Shown here one piece after another: positions 1 through 11,400 of a stretch of 64,000 bases of DNA. Location of the stretch: positions 31,094-95,093 of the forward strand of contig PYST01000144.1 in the NCBI GenBank assembly GCA_003049485.1, in the 5' to 3' direction. The notes under the pieces are model-generated. The model had not been told where the DNA came from. It saw nothing but the letters and a program-made list of their open reading frames with translations, and did no database searches. Position 1 is the stretch's first letter. Every line of letters begins with the position of its first letter. This DNA comes from Ophioceras dolichostomum. Lineage: Eukaryota > Ascomycota > Sordariomycetes > Magnaporthales > Ophioceraceae. A program made the position numbers and the translations under genes.

Positions 1-1060
1 TCGGGTGCTGGACCTTGACGGCCACGCGCTGGCCCGTCTCCTTCAGGACAGCGAGGTGGACCTGCGCCAGGGACGCGGCGCCGATGGGGGTCGGGTCGAA
101 CGAGAAGAAGTAGTCGCGCAGCTCGGCGCCGTCGGTGTCGGCGCGGAACATGGCCTCGATGGACTCGAAGGAGGAGACGGGGCAGCGGTCTTGGAGGGGG
201 ATGAAGGTTGTGGTCCATTCTGGTGGGAGGAGGTAGTTCATTGCGCTCTGTTATCCGTTGTGATTAGCGGGTGGCGTTTTGTTAGATAGAAAGGAATCTT
301 CCAATGGCAGGCTGTCTGACTGGGAGGGAGTTCGATGTTGAGGTGAGTAAAAGCCACGAAGAAAACGCACCAGGTGTTGCCCAAGCTTGATGAAGATCCC
401 ACCGCTCTTCTCGAGGACCTTCAGCGTCCGGACGGCGCATCGCTTATGGCAGGCGTTTAGCAGCGTCTCTCGTTCTTCTGGGTCTTCGATTGTTTCGCGC
501 TGTTTCAAGGTCTTGAGGTAGCTAAGTTTCGCGGAGTAAGATGTCAGCTAGAGGGAATCATTGCAATGTTTCTCTAGATCGATCTGAAGGGCCAAGTAAG
601 GGGGGATATCCTTTGCTGGGTCGGTGGGTGGGAAAACGCACTCGTTGATGCATATAAACAGCGCAGAAGCAACCCTCCCCGTCCGCTCGACCATCTCGAC
701 GCTCTGTTTGATGCTATCCGAGAGGGCCAGGCCCCCCGCGACGGCGACGCCGCCGGTCGCAGCCAGGAGTACGGTGGTTCTCTTCCTCCGCGCCCGCGGT
801 GGTGGGGGCTGCTTAGGGGACTGCTTGGAGCCGGCGGTCGAAAAGAAGGACGAGGAGGGGCGGTTATTCGAGCTGGTTGACGAGATCCGGAAGCTCCGCA
901 CAGGTGCGCTCCTTGAGCTTTTCGGGACTAATAATGGCCGACTGCGCAGGCATGAAGCACAAGTCCACTCGAGCTGCCGTGACTGCGGCGTCGGACCGAC
1001 TGACAGCAGTAGCCGCCCGCCCGCGACGGAGCGGGAGAGTGCGGCGGCCGAGACCTTCAT
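1..1060 (-). CDS. ABC1/ADCK-family atypical kinase, ADCK1/Mcp2 type (5' part, runs off window)
   Basis: Exons on the minus strand are 1060-642, 521-371 and 247-<1; both splices keep the frame. Residues 1-80 look like a mitochondrial presequence (Ser/Arg-rich, few acidic residues). After it come the ABC1 signature IKLGQH (the KxGQ motif) and the Ala-rich GAASLAQVH loop that replaces the P-loop in this family, then AVKVQHP at the window edge. The segment YLLPPEW between them resembles human ADCK1 and yeast Mcp2 (Cqd2) more than COQ8. Family knowledge: these are inner-membrane or intermembrane-space proteins tied to lipid and coenzyme Q distribution. I chose the ATG at 1060 because the presequence starts there; an in-frame ATG at 1162 would add 34 Ser/Pro-rich residues. 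The C-terminal catalytic half is outside the window. Confidence 0.88.
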
Positions 1061-2100
1061 TGTCGATCCGCGGCTATTCCTATGCGCCGGCCGAGAGGAG
1101 GGTGGTGATGCCGAAGACGAGCTTCGATCCGGGTTATCGCCGCATGTTTGTACTTCATGCAAACTAGCGACACATTTGAACAGGAGAGGTACGATCGTTC
1201 AATTGTGTTGACAGGAAATATTGCGCTTCCCCCCAACAATCCTATGGAGACCGGGGTTCTTGTTGTTGAGGGGGACCGATGGCGGTGTCCACATAACCTG
1301 GTCCAAAGTGATCCCATTCTGGATTTTTTTTCTTGGAGTAAAACAGGGGTCCATGCAAGCATGTGCCTATCGGCGTCGATCGGCTCGGCCTCAGGTAACC
1401 ACACCGTTCGGACTGTCGGGTATCTTCGGACCACCATTCTTTGGTTCGAGACCTCTTCTACTTGATAGGTATGCTGCGAAAGAAGCCATTTCTGGATGTT
1501 TTATGATTTCAATTTTTAAGTCGTAGCGATTCTCACATTCTTACGGGTACGCAGGAATACGCATTGGTGGTGGATTACATCTCTCTTAATGTCTATAAGC
1601 TAAAAGTACAACCATCCTACCAGGTCACCAGAAGTTGATCTCAGCCCGGGCATCAAATAGAGATCTTGTATGAACAACAGATAACGAAAAAGGGCCCTGA
1701 TGAGGAGCGTGTGCTATGAGTGAGAGCTATGAGAGTAGCATCTATCAAAATCGATAAAGACATAACGAACGACTTCGCTGTGGTTGAGGTGGTGGCTGAA
1801 TATGTAATGTTGGGCCACAATCAAGCACATTCCCACCTATGGTCAAGAAGGTCGCTGTCGGGATGGAAGAAAAGAAAGAATATGAAGAATATGAAGAAAA
1901 CCCTGCGACGATTCTCCAAACCGGACCCGCTCCGTTTTGTTCCTTTTAAAAGAGAATTAAAAAGCAGGCTGCACTTCCCAGCTCAGCCAGTTCACTCAAT
2001 CTTACAGCCTCAAAAACTCACCCAACCCTGCCCCCCTATTTTTGTCCTTCCTCCCGACTCCATATAGCTCGTTCAACCGTAAACCGCACGAACGCCAAGC
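1061..2100. other. Intergenic, no gene seen
   Basis: This lies between the 5' end of the ABC1 kinase and the 3' end of RTF1. The open frames are short, lack family motifs and overlap on both strands. It presumably holds the ABC1 promoter and the RTF1 3' UTR. Confidence 0.6.
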
Positions 2101-4544
2101 TCAGCTAAGAATATCCTCATCGATATCCAAGTCCAGCGCGCCGATGATGTCGTCGTCCATAAGCGGCTTGTGGATGGTGGGCAGGCTGTTCTTGTCCTTG
2201 AAGCTCTGCTGTTGCTGAAGCTTGAGTAGGTGCGGTAGGATGGGCGCCTGCTTCTGCGCCTGCGTCTGCTGCGACGACGAGTTCGGCGTGCTGCTGCCGC
2301 CGTTCCTAGCGGGCGTGCTAGCACCGCTTCCCGGTCCACCACCGCCGCCACCAGGAGACGCGCCGGCCGCGGGGGTTCCGCTGCCGGCAGCGTTGCCGTT
2401 GAGGCTCATCTGGCTCTGGCTGCGCTCCAGCCTCCGCTCGAAGTGGGCGCGCTCCTTGAGCTGGGCCTTGCGGACCACGTCGCGGTTGCGACGTCGGTTC
2501 TCGGCGTTGAGCTGCGCGAGCCTCTCCTGCTGTGACAGCTTTGCTCCTCCTCCGCCTCCGTTGTTGGCGGTGCCATCACCACCAGCGCCGCCGGAGGCCG
2601 TGCCGTTAGAGGCCGTCACGGCGCCTGTCGACGAAGAAGACTTCTTCTGCGGCGTCAGCGAGGTCTTAAACGCGAGACGCGGCGTCTCCAGGGTCTCCAG
2701 CTTCGCCTGGAGCTCGTCCGCCTTGCTGTGCATGCCGAGGGCGCGGTGCTCCTCGATCTCGCGCTCGAGCTGCAGCTTGTCGTAGCCCTGGAACTTGGAC
2801 TTCAGCCTCTGCACCCTCTCGATCTTGGCGGACACCTCCTGCTCGGTCCACACGTGGCTCAGCAGGCTGTTGAGATCGTCAATCTTCTTCTGGGCCGTCG
2901 ATCGCTTCGGGATGAGCAGACCATCGTTGGCGCATTGTGTCTTGTACCGCCTCCACTCAGCCTAGATGTGATCATCACGGTCAGCACTTTCGCAAACGGA
3001 CCCCCTTCCCCGGACAAGTGCCAGGCCGAATGGCCAATAGAAAGCAGTGCATACCTCGGTGAAGGGAGAGTTCGAGCAGGCGATGAACGGCCAATCCCTG
3101 GTCGCTTTTCCGTGAGAAGCCGTTACGTACTGATCCGTGATGATCGTACCGTGAGCGCCGTCCGTGGCATATTCCTTCCCCGTTGAGACGCCTTTTGAGG
3201 ATGTTAGTCCGAGTTCGACCTCATATGCCATGCGAAGCCACACACGCATTCGCGAATGCCCCCCCCCCCCCCCTTCTCAGAAGCCAGCCCGTCAAACTCA
3301 CCTTTGATAACTGCCATTCTATACAGGTTGTCACCGGTCTCGGGGTCGGCGCCGATCGAGATGCGGACGAAGCAGCCTCTCATCTTGTCNGCCGATCGAG
3401 ATGCGGACGAAGCAGCCTCTCATCTTGTCCTCGAAGCCCGGGTGGAAGCAGACCTGTCCGAAGCGGGACCGGCCCAGACGGATGCGTTGGATGTCCTCGA
3501 GCTCGGCCTGCGGATCCTCCTTCTTGACCTCCTCGGGCGCCTTGTCCTTGGGCTTGGAGGACTTGCCGGGAGCGGCCCACTCGATCTCGCTGTCGGCATC
3601 GCCGTCATCATCAAACTCGTCGCGGTACGAAGGGGAACGCGCCCTACGACGCTCCTTGTCCTCCTCGTGCCGACGGGTGCGCTCGTTCTTCTCGGCGCGG
3701 GCGCGCTTCAGGCTGTCCATCGCCGAGTTGGTCTCGCCCACGCGCGTGCCGCCGATCTTGGTGCGGACGCGGGTCGTCTTGCGGCGCTCGTCGTTATCGA
3801 GGCCGGCGCTGCTGGCGGAACGCTTCTTCTGCTGCTCGTTCTTCTCGACCAGCTGCCTGAGCAGTCGGTTCTGCTGCATCTTCTCCTTCTCCTGCATGCG
3901 CTCGGCGAGGATGGTCTCGCGTTCGACCTCGCGCATGTTCATGATGGAGGCCTTCTCGGCATGGCTAATGAAAAGGCCCTCCACGGGGAACTTGTCCTCG
4001 TCGTCGTCGGCGGCATTGTTGGTAGGGCGACGCTCGGTCTCCGAATCCGATTCGTCCATGGGGACCGACTGGCTCGATCGTGGGCTCGAGGCCGCCGAAG
4101 AGCTGCTCCGGGGGCTGCGCGTTAACATCACTGCCATGATCTCTGATCTAGTCGCTGGTAGTGTCGTCATGAATGAAGGCAGGCGAGTTGGCGGAAGAAA
4201 GAGTCGCGAGGTGGTGGTTCATCAACGACTGATGAGGGTGGAGAGCGAGGTAGCGAGTCGAGATGCTGGACTATGTATTCGGCGGCGGAGGAAGTCACCA
4301 TCAGAAAAAAGCAAGTGACTTACGCCTCTCCTTCCTCCTCTGAATCATCGGACCTCGGTCGGGCTTTGGCCTTCTTTGCTGGCGTCTTCTTTGTGGCGAC
4401 GCCCTTCGCTGGTGTCTCCTTTTTGGAAGGAGGGGGAGGCGACTGCGAATCGCCTCTGCTCATGTTCATCGACGCCTCATCCTCCTCGTCCGACGACACC
4501 GCGCCGCCGGCGAGGGCCAGAAGATCGTCGTCGATATCGGACAT
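2101..4544 (-). CDS. RTF1: RTF1, Paf1 transcription elongation complex subunit (Plus3 domain), disrupted by an assembly error
   Basis: Exons are 4544-4324, 4147-3302, 3191-3055 and 2961-2101. The protein begins MSDIDDDLLALAGG, followed by an acidic and Lys-rich region, a charged helix rich in Glu, Arg and Met, and then the Plus3 domain (RLGRSRFGQVCFHPGFED ... GCFVRISIG ... TGKEYATDG ... DWPFIACSNSPFTE). The C-terminal third is a coiled-coil region (KIERVQRLKSKFQGYDK) followed by a Gly/Ser/Gln-rich tail ending DEDILS. Role (family knowledge): a nuclear factor that couples RNA polymerase II elongation to H2B ubiquitination; Plus3 binds phosphorylated Spt5. Oddity: a 39-bp exact duplication plus one N at 3351-3429 adds 40 bp inside Plus3 and shifts the frame. 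Without those 40 bp the spliced CDS is 2025 nt (674 aa), fully in frame. It is divergent from COQ7. Confidence 0.93.
3259..3273. repeat. C15 homopolymer in RTF1 intron
   Basis: Fifteen consecutive C (G on the coding strand) lie in RTF1 intron 2 (3301-3192), about 80 bp from the N-containing duplication. Such tracts are prone to sequencing error. Confidence 0.85.
3351..3429. repeat. Exact 39-bp direct duplication separated by a single N
   Basis: Positions 3351-3389 are repeated exactly at 3391-3429, with an N at 3390. Both copies encode the same Plus3 peptide of RTF1 (start DKMRGCFV). This is the expected trace of two contigs whose overlapping ends were joined without being merged. Confidence 0.93.
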
Positions 4545-4932
4545 TTTGCTTGGTCTGTATGGAAAGTGTTAGGGTCGAGGTCGATTGGCGTGAGGGATGG
4601 GACGCGACAGAAAGGCAAAGGTAGGCTTACGGAGAGTGCGCGGAGATAACTAACCAGAAAAGGAAGAAAGAAAGAGAATCCGGTTCTGCAGAAGATCATC
4701 AAAGAGGCAGAGTTGGCTGTATAAAAATGGCGAAGCTTGCGCAAAAGGTTCCGACTTGTCGCCGATAGAAGTAGGGCAAGGTGAGGCTATGGTTCCGCCT
4801 CCTGACTACAAACGCTGGAAGTTCTGGGGCGCCACTTTCGCTGGATCCCTGGATCTTCCAAACCCTGTGAGGAAAGCGGCATTTGCCGTTGGTAACCCCT
4901 GTACAATAGTGGGGGTTGAATAGACTCGATGC

Positions 4933-4941
4933 AGCCAATGG
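4933..4941 (+). promoter_or_regulatory. CCAAT box AGCCAATGG inside a near-palindrome
   Basis: The box sits within GCAGCCAATGGCTGC (4931-4945), whose 7-bp arms pair around a central A. CCAAT is the core bound by the fungal HAP/NF-Y complex, which regulates many respiratory genes. Its role in COQ7 or RTF1 expression is inferred. Confidence 0.4.
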
Positions 4942-5093
4942 CTGCAACCGTCAACCGGAGATTTCAAAGCAGGTCACGTCACGGGCCGGTCACACTGGGT
5001 CCTACAGCTTACCTATTGTGCTATTCAGAGATGGGATTGAACCACGGGGGCATTGGAAGCACGAGCACAATGGGGCGAAGATTTTTCAATAGG

Positions 5094-5102
5094 AGCCAAT
5101 GG
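5094..5102 (+). promoter_or_regulatory. Second CCAAT box AGCCAATGG
   Basis: This is identical in 9 bases to the box at 4933-4941 and lies 279 bp upstream of the COQ7 ATG. It is a candidate HAP complex site. Confidence 0.4.
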
Positions 5103-5129
5103 CGCACCAGTGAAGTGGTCAATAGCACC

Positions 5130-5135
5130 CACGTG
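5130..5135. promoter_or_regulatory. E-box CACGTG
   Basis: A palindromic CACGTG, the core for bHLH factors, sits about 30 bp after the second CCAAT box and 246 bp before the COQ7 ATG. The Cbf1-HAP pairing is known in fungi; its relevance here is inferred. Confidence 0.3.
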
Positions 5136-5380
5136 TGGTGAATAACTCAGCCTGCTGATAGGTTGACCGCGTGTAAACCTCCCGCTCCTTGATATTGTCC
5201 TCGCTGTTCCATTATCTTATCGTTATCGATAGCGGCCTTGTGGGGAGCTGGTGCGAGTTCAGTCATCGGTCATACGAGACGAGACGGGACAGCACGGAAT
5301 CCTGAGGTTGAAGCCATTGTCAAGAATCTTGCGAGCCTCCCTTCTCCGTCTTCGCACTGATAGTCGGCAATTAGTCCAAG

Positions 5381-6280
5381 ATGACCCCATCAGCAGCTGC
5401 GGTGCGCTCCGTAAGGAGCCTACACGGCATCCATCACCACCAATATCTCGTCCACGACTTCCTCGCTCCTGCGCTGTTCTCCAGGGGCGCCCCTCAAAGC
5501 CGGGACCGAAGCCGGAGATGGCTTTCTTCGACACCGCGCCGCGAGGCAACACCTGTCCCTAATGTTGCGACCAGCCCCTCATCGAGCTCCGAGCCTCCGA
5601 AGCAGCAGCGCAAGCGAAAACCACTCACCCAGGAGCAGCGCGACTTTCTCTCATCAGCAGTAAGTCCGAGCCCACCAACGCGCGCACTAGCCTGCAGATG
5701 GTAGCTAACCCACCTTGTGCGTCCCTCCCTCCACCACCACCACCAGCTCCGCGTAAACCAAGCCGGTGAACTCGCCGCAACGCGCATCTACAGCGCCCAG
5801 ACCCCCCTCGTGATCTCGCGGCACCCGCACCTCCGCCCCCTGATGGCGCACATGTACGACCAAGAAGTCGGGCACCTAACGACGTTCAACGCGCTCATCG
5901 CGCGCCACCGCGTGCGCCCCACCGCCCTCTACCCTCTGTGGGGCGCGATGGCCAGCACGCTCGGCTGGGCGACGGCGGCGCTGGGCCGCGAGGCCGCCAT
6001 GGCGTGCACGGAGGCGGTCGAGACCGAGATCGGCGACCACTACAACGGGCAGATCCGGACCCTGCTGGAGATGGTGTCCGGGTGGGAGGCCGAGGGCTAC
6101 GACGTCGGCCCGGAGTTCCGCGACCTAATCTCGACGCTGCGGAGGATCAGGGACGAGGAGCTCGAGCATCTGGACCATGCGGTCGAGAACGATGCGAGGA
6201 AGGCTGAGCCGCATTGGCTGCTGTGCGGGGTGATTCGGTATGGATGCCGTGGTGCCATTTGGGTTAGCGAGAGGGTGTAG
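5381..6280 (+). CDS. COQ7: COQ7, 5-demethoxyubiquinone hydroxylase
   Basis: Exons are 5381-5659 and 5747-6280 (270 aa; intron GTAAGT...CACCAG). A His/Arg/Ser-rich mitochondrial presequence (about 70 residues, with RRWLSSTPRR near its end) precedes the di-iron carboxylate domain. Iron ligands are visible in order: Glu in LRVNQAGELAATRIY, Glu and His in DQEVGHL, Glu in TEAVETEIGDHY, and Glu and His in DEELEHLD. The enzyme performs the penultimate step of coenzyme Q synthesis, hydroxylating demethoxyubiquinol at the matrix face of the inner membrane. Length and C-terminus fit the fungal family. The ATG at 5381 is the first in frame and starts the presequence. The promoter region is shared with RTF1 and carries CCAAT boxes. 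Confidence 0.96.
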
Positions 6281-7188
6281 TGTGGATGGGTGGTACGAGA
6301 CCCGTGGCGGTGTGGTGGTTGCTGCTACCTCCATACGTACCTATATATAATATATCTCAGGTATCTTCGAAGTGTTCGATGATGGCGGCTTCACCCTTGT
6401 ACATATGTTGGCTCGGACCATCATCTCGCATCACCAGCTACGCAACCACCAACGGAAGTGTAATCTAAGGGAATGCTAATTGTATGTACCAATGTATAAT
6501 AAGACATCTGCTGAATACAGGAAAAGAAGGCTGATGAAAACCAAACCCACGGTGAACAACTTGTGTGACTGTTATCTCGTGGTCTCTCCACAGCGTGTGG
6601 AGTAGGTTTGCTCCGAGGGCGCTGTGTCTGTCTCCCCAGCTTCCGTAGCACCCTGCCAAGTGCCTCCCTTGGTGGTAGGTCAGGTACCTGGGGTTCCGTA
6701 GGTTTTCTCTCTTTCCACAATTTCATTACCTAGTGATCCTCCGATCTCCTGACCTTTTTTCCTCCCCTTCTTCTAGCGGCCGTGCATCCCACCCTCCTAG
6801 CAGAGGAAACATCCAACTGATGCAATGCATGCACAAAAAAAAAAAGAAAAAAAGACACTTCGATGCAAAAACCGCCCCAACCAGACCTATGCCATCCCCG
6901 CGAACTCTGGAGAACGATATGCAGATGCGTAAGGCAAACTAGGTACCAAATTATGATGTTTCGGGTGGACGAAGAAAGATGATAAAGCAAAGTAGAAACA
7001 AAATACAAAGGGAGAAAGGAAACAAGAAAGTAATAAACAGCCGGCCGGCGTGCATGAGGCCCGCTCTCCCTCCTTGGCGCTCGAGCGCATACCGTCCACG
7101 CAGGGACAGACAAGAGACCAGGGCCAAGAAAGCAGAGGAAGAATGGAATCGAACATAAGAGAGAAGAGGATACCATATATGGTACGTT
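6281..7188. other. 3' UTRs of convergent COQ7 and PLD1
   Basis: AT-richer sequence with A-runs around 6836-6853 lies between two convergent stop codons. No open frame resembles a protein. Confidence 0.6.
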
Positions 7189-8394
7189 TCAGTTGCTGTG
7201 AAGAAAAGACCGAGTTAGTACTTAGACCTTTGGGTCGTCGAGAAAGAACACGTCGAGAATGAAGACGTGAGGCAGAAAAAACTCACTAGATCTGCAACGG
7301 CGCAACCAGATCAGCCTGGAACAGCCAATTCCCATTCGTCTCCTCCACGCTCAGCCAGTCGTACGGGAACTGCACGAGCGTGCCCTGCAGCATACCCAGC
7401 AGCTCCTCGGCCTCGGGCTTGCTCATGACCTGGTCCAGCTGGAAGCCGCGCCGGCTGCCCTTAGTAGTCGCGCGCCTCCTGCGCCGGACCGACTCGCTGC
7501 CGTTCAGGACGTTGGCGCTGCTGTTGTTGTTACTGACACTGCTGCTGCCGCCGCCGTTGATGGCAGCACCGCTACTGCCATTGCCGTTGACGTTGAGACC
7601 GTTGACGCCGTTGATGTTGTTGTTACCAGTAACAGCTGCAGCCCCATTCCCATTCCCATTCCCACTTGTAGCGCTGCTCTCAGCAGTCCTCGGCGGCTTC
7701 AGCGGCTCAGGCGCGAAAGTCGGCCGTTTCTGCACCTTAGGCGGCAGAGGAGGAGGACCCATCGCATTCATCGCATTCTCCGCCCCTCCTCCTTTGATGC
7801 TAGCCGCCTTGGCCGCAGCCTTCTCCCTGTTGGCCGACACCGTGAAGGTGGACTCGGGCTGCTCCACCTTGGGGGTCAGGAGCGCCCGTTCCGCCACGGC
7901 GGCCATCTCGCGGTCCAGCTTCGAGTTCTCCCTGGAGTGGCCCGGGGTGCAGGGCAGGTTCTTCTCGTCGTAGATGCCAGGACTAACAACTCCGCTGACG
8001 TCGATTGAGTTCCGGGCTGAGGCGAGACCGCCGCCGTCCTTCTTGAAGAAGCCGACCACTTTCTCGGAGAGGCTGGCCGAGGGGGATGAGATGAGCTCGG
8101 GGAGGGCTGGGACGGCTATCCCTGCTCCTGCGCCCGTGCCGCCGGTGGGGTGGTGGTGGTGGCGCTCGATGGGCAGGGGCTTTAAATGCGATCGTGAGCG
8201 TTGTCGGGCGTGAGCCTGGGCGTGATGAGCATGTGGTTCCGACTCTGACACGGGCGGAGGAGGGAGTGGCTTCTCTGTCGTGGGCTGCTGTTGGTGCATT
8301 GCCTGTTTTTCATCAAGTTTCTCCTGTCGCTGTTGTTGCGGCTGCACTGGCTGTCCAGCATGTTGGCCTTCCTGGCCGTTCGGGATACTCTGCG

Positions 8395-8428
<34 letters not shown>

Positions 8429-11400
8429 AGATACTGGCGGCGGCACCACCCCGGTGTCGGGCCTATGGGACTCCATGACGGCCTGGAACTTCTTCTGCAT
8501 CTCCAAAAACGCATGGTGCTCGTGCCAGTTCGTCACGTCCGAGTCCGGCATGCAGTGGAACACGCGCCTGAAGATCTTGGTGTTGTTGTCGGCGACGTGC
8601 GCCCAGACATCGTCGTAGAAGGACGGGCTGAGCGGGTCCTTCATGCAGTCCTTGTGCACGTCGGCCTTGCGGATGTCGAAGGCCCACGGGTTGGCGTACC
8701 CTTCTCTCATCTGGCCCGTCGTCTCGTCGACGTGCACGGGCGGGCCGCCGATGTCGGTGTCGTCCAGGATGGGCAAGGACGGCAGCGTGCTCACCATCGG
8801 CAGGCCCAGCAGCTCCGTCGCCCTCCTGTTGATGGTGGGCATCGGAGGCAGTGCGTCGTTGCTGACGGCGGCGGCCGCGGCGGCGGTCTCGTCGTAGGCC
8901 GGGAACGAGTCCTTACCGTGGCCGTTGCGCGATTCGGGGAACGACCCCATTTGAGGAGATTGAGGAGAGTCCAACGTGCCCTTGCCCTCCGGCATGATGT
9001 CGTGCACGAGCACCTCTCTGCCGTCGACGACGACGCTATCCCTGCCCTGGTCGAGCCCCTGTAGCTCCGCCGACTTCCAGTGGTCGGGTCCATAGCCCTC
9101 CACCTCGCGCCGGTGAGCCTTCTCCTGCTGTGCTCCGTGAGCCGCATAGTCTTGTTGCTGCTTCTGCTGCTTCTGCTGCTTCTGCTGCTTCTTGATCGAG
9201 GCCTTGTCGAGGTTATGGTTGTCGTTGAGGACATCCCAGTCGACGTCATGGTTGAAGCTGGAGGGCCGCCGCTCAAGTTGGAACCTCGCCGACGTCGTGG
9301 ATTCGGCAGCTACAGAGCCGGAATTTCTTCTGGCTGCAGCCGCAGCTGCAGCCGCACCAGCACCAGCACCAGCACTAGGACCCGCACCAGCACTATGGTG
9401 ACCTTCAGAATGTGCTTTGGAGCCCCTAGAACCCCTAGAGTGCAGTCTGCGGGACGACGAGCCGCCAGGGGACTCATCGCTCTCGGTCCCAGAGTCCCTC
9501 TCCTCGTAGATCTGTTCCATGTCCGAGTTGAACTGCGCCTCGCGGTCCTCGCGGTCGAGGTCGGCCTGGCGTTCCTGCTCCAGGATCTCGTCGACGTCCA
9601 GGCCCAGATGCTCGCGCATCAGGCGCAGGCGCAGGGTGTGGGCGAAGCGGCCGACCTGGAACGGGCGGCCAGCCATGGTGGACCAGATCATGTCGCGGTC
9701 CCGCACGACGGCGGCGCACTCCGAGTCGCGCGTGCCCAGCATGGAGCGCTCGTTGATGTTGGCCGAGCCGATTAGGGCGACGCGGTCGTCGACGATGATG
9801 ATCTTGGCGTGGATGTAGAGCTGCTCGGTGACCAGGTGCCTCCCCGGGCCGATGCGCCCCCACTGTCGCAGGCTGAAGAACTGGATGTAGTCCTCGGGCT
9901 CGACGCCCTCGGCACGCAGGCGGCCAAAGATGGAGCTGTCTCCTCTACAGATGCTTCGGAACTGGCACTGCATGATGAGGCGCACGCTGCTGCCGTCCTG
10001 CTCGGCCACGCCGCCCTCGAAGCCGGGCAGCAGGGGGATGACGATGACGCAGCGCCAGTCCTCGTCGCGCCGGGCGGCCCGGAGCGCCCGCTCGACCAGG
10101 GCGTCGGCGATGCCGTTGCTGAACTGCACGTTCATGGTCTCGCCGCCCGTGATGAAGAACTGGTTCTCGATGTAGATGAAGTGCTCCGACTCCTCGATCA
10201 GCTTGAGGTAGGCGGCGTGGATGCTGGCCTCGGTCTCGGTGATGCCCAGCGACCACGTGGTGGCCGAGCGCAGGATCTGGACCTCGCACGTGCCCGTCAG
10301 CCCGAGCTCCTCGAGCTCCTCGACGCGGCAGTCCGGCGGCGGCAGCAGGAAGGGCGTGGGCCGCGTAGGCTTACGGCCGCGGCGGATGTAGTTCCAGCGC
10401 TGCACGAAGTGGCGCGTCATGTCGCGCGCCGGCTGGCCGACCACCTGCATGCCCACGTCGTGCCAGGGCATGCGCGGTGTCTTGGAGCGGTTGTACATCT
10501 CCACGTACGGCTCGTGCAGCCGGAAGAAGTCCCGCTCGCGCGCGTTGGAGTAGTCCTTGCCCGGGAACACCTGCGTGTGGTCCGTGTCCTTGGGGTAGTC
10601 GCCCGGCTCGAACCCCGTCGGCTTGTCGTCCGCCACCGGGTGCTGCGGGCTGTCCCAGCGGCCGAAGCACAGGTCGATGCCGCCGACGAAGGCCACGATG
10701 TGGTCCACGACACAGATCTTCTCGTGGTGGGCGAAGAAGAACTGGTTCTTCTTGAACTGGTGCGGCGACCGCTGCACGAAGATGTTCGGGTGCAGGTTCA
10801 GCAGCGAGTGCTTGGTGTACTCGGAGTCGATCGGGATGGCCTGCTGCACGTTGCGGTAGATGATGATGAAGATCTTGACGCCCTCCTGCGCCTTGCGTTG
10901 CAGCAGCCGGTCCAGCCGCCACTTCTGGCTGATGCAGGGCGGCCGCCGCATGTAGATCTCCGGGCTCAGCCACCAGTCGTGGATGTAGATGACGTCCTTG
11001 GCCATGTTAATGGCCCGCGAGACGTTCCACATGTAGTCCCGCCCGTCCACCAGCCACTGGGCGAAGCAGCCGTGACGCACCGGCGCGAAGCTGCCGAACC
11101 GGTTCTCGAGGTGCCATGGCGTCTGCGCCAGCATGCCCGTGATTGACTCCTCGAACTGCTGGATCAGGTGCTGGTTCGTCGCCCACAGCTTGACCTTGCG
11201 TTCCGACGTCAGCAGCGTCACGCGGTGGTGCGACTCCGGCACCGCATGCCCGACCGCCATCGCCAAATCGGCGTCCGCTACTGCTGCTGTGGTCGTAACC
11301 ACCTGCGCGCCCTCGTCCTCGCCCTCGCCCTGGCCCTCGCCCTCGCCCTGGCCCTCGCCGTTGATCCTGCTGCCTGATTCCGTGTCTTTACCCTTGCCCT

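Larger units (their letters stand above)
4545..5380. promoter_or_regulatory. Divergent promoter region RTF1/COQ7
   Basis: This 836-bp region lies between the two start codons. It contains two AGCCAATGG boxes and one CACGTG, listed separately. No coding potential was recognised. Confidence 0.6.

Noticed and set aside
1438..1455. B-box-like GGTTCGAGACC
   Set aside because: No A-box within 60 bp and no foldable tRNA.
5025..5050. B-box-like GGTTCAATCCC on the minus strand
   Set aside because: No A-box or cloverleaf upstream.
9809..11146. 445-codon open frame antisense to PLD1
   Set aside because: It is the mirror of the PLD catalytic domain codon pattern; no independent protein features.
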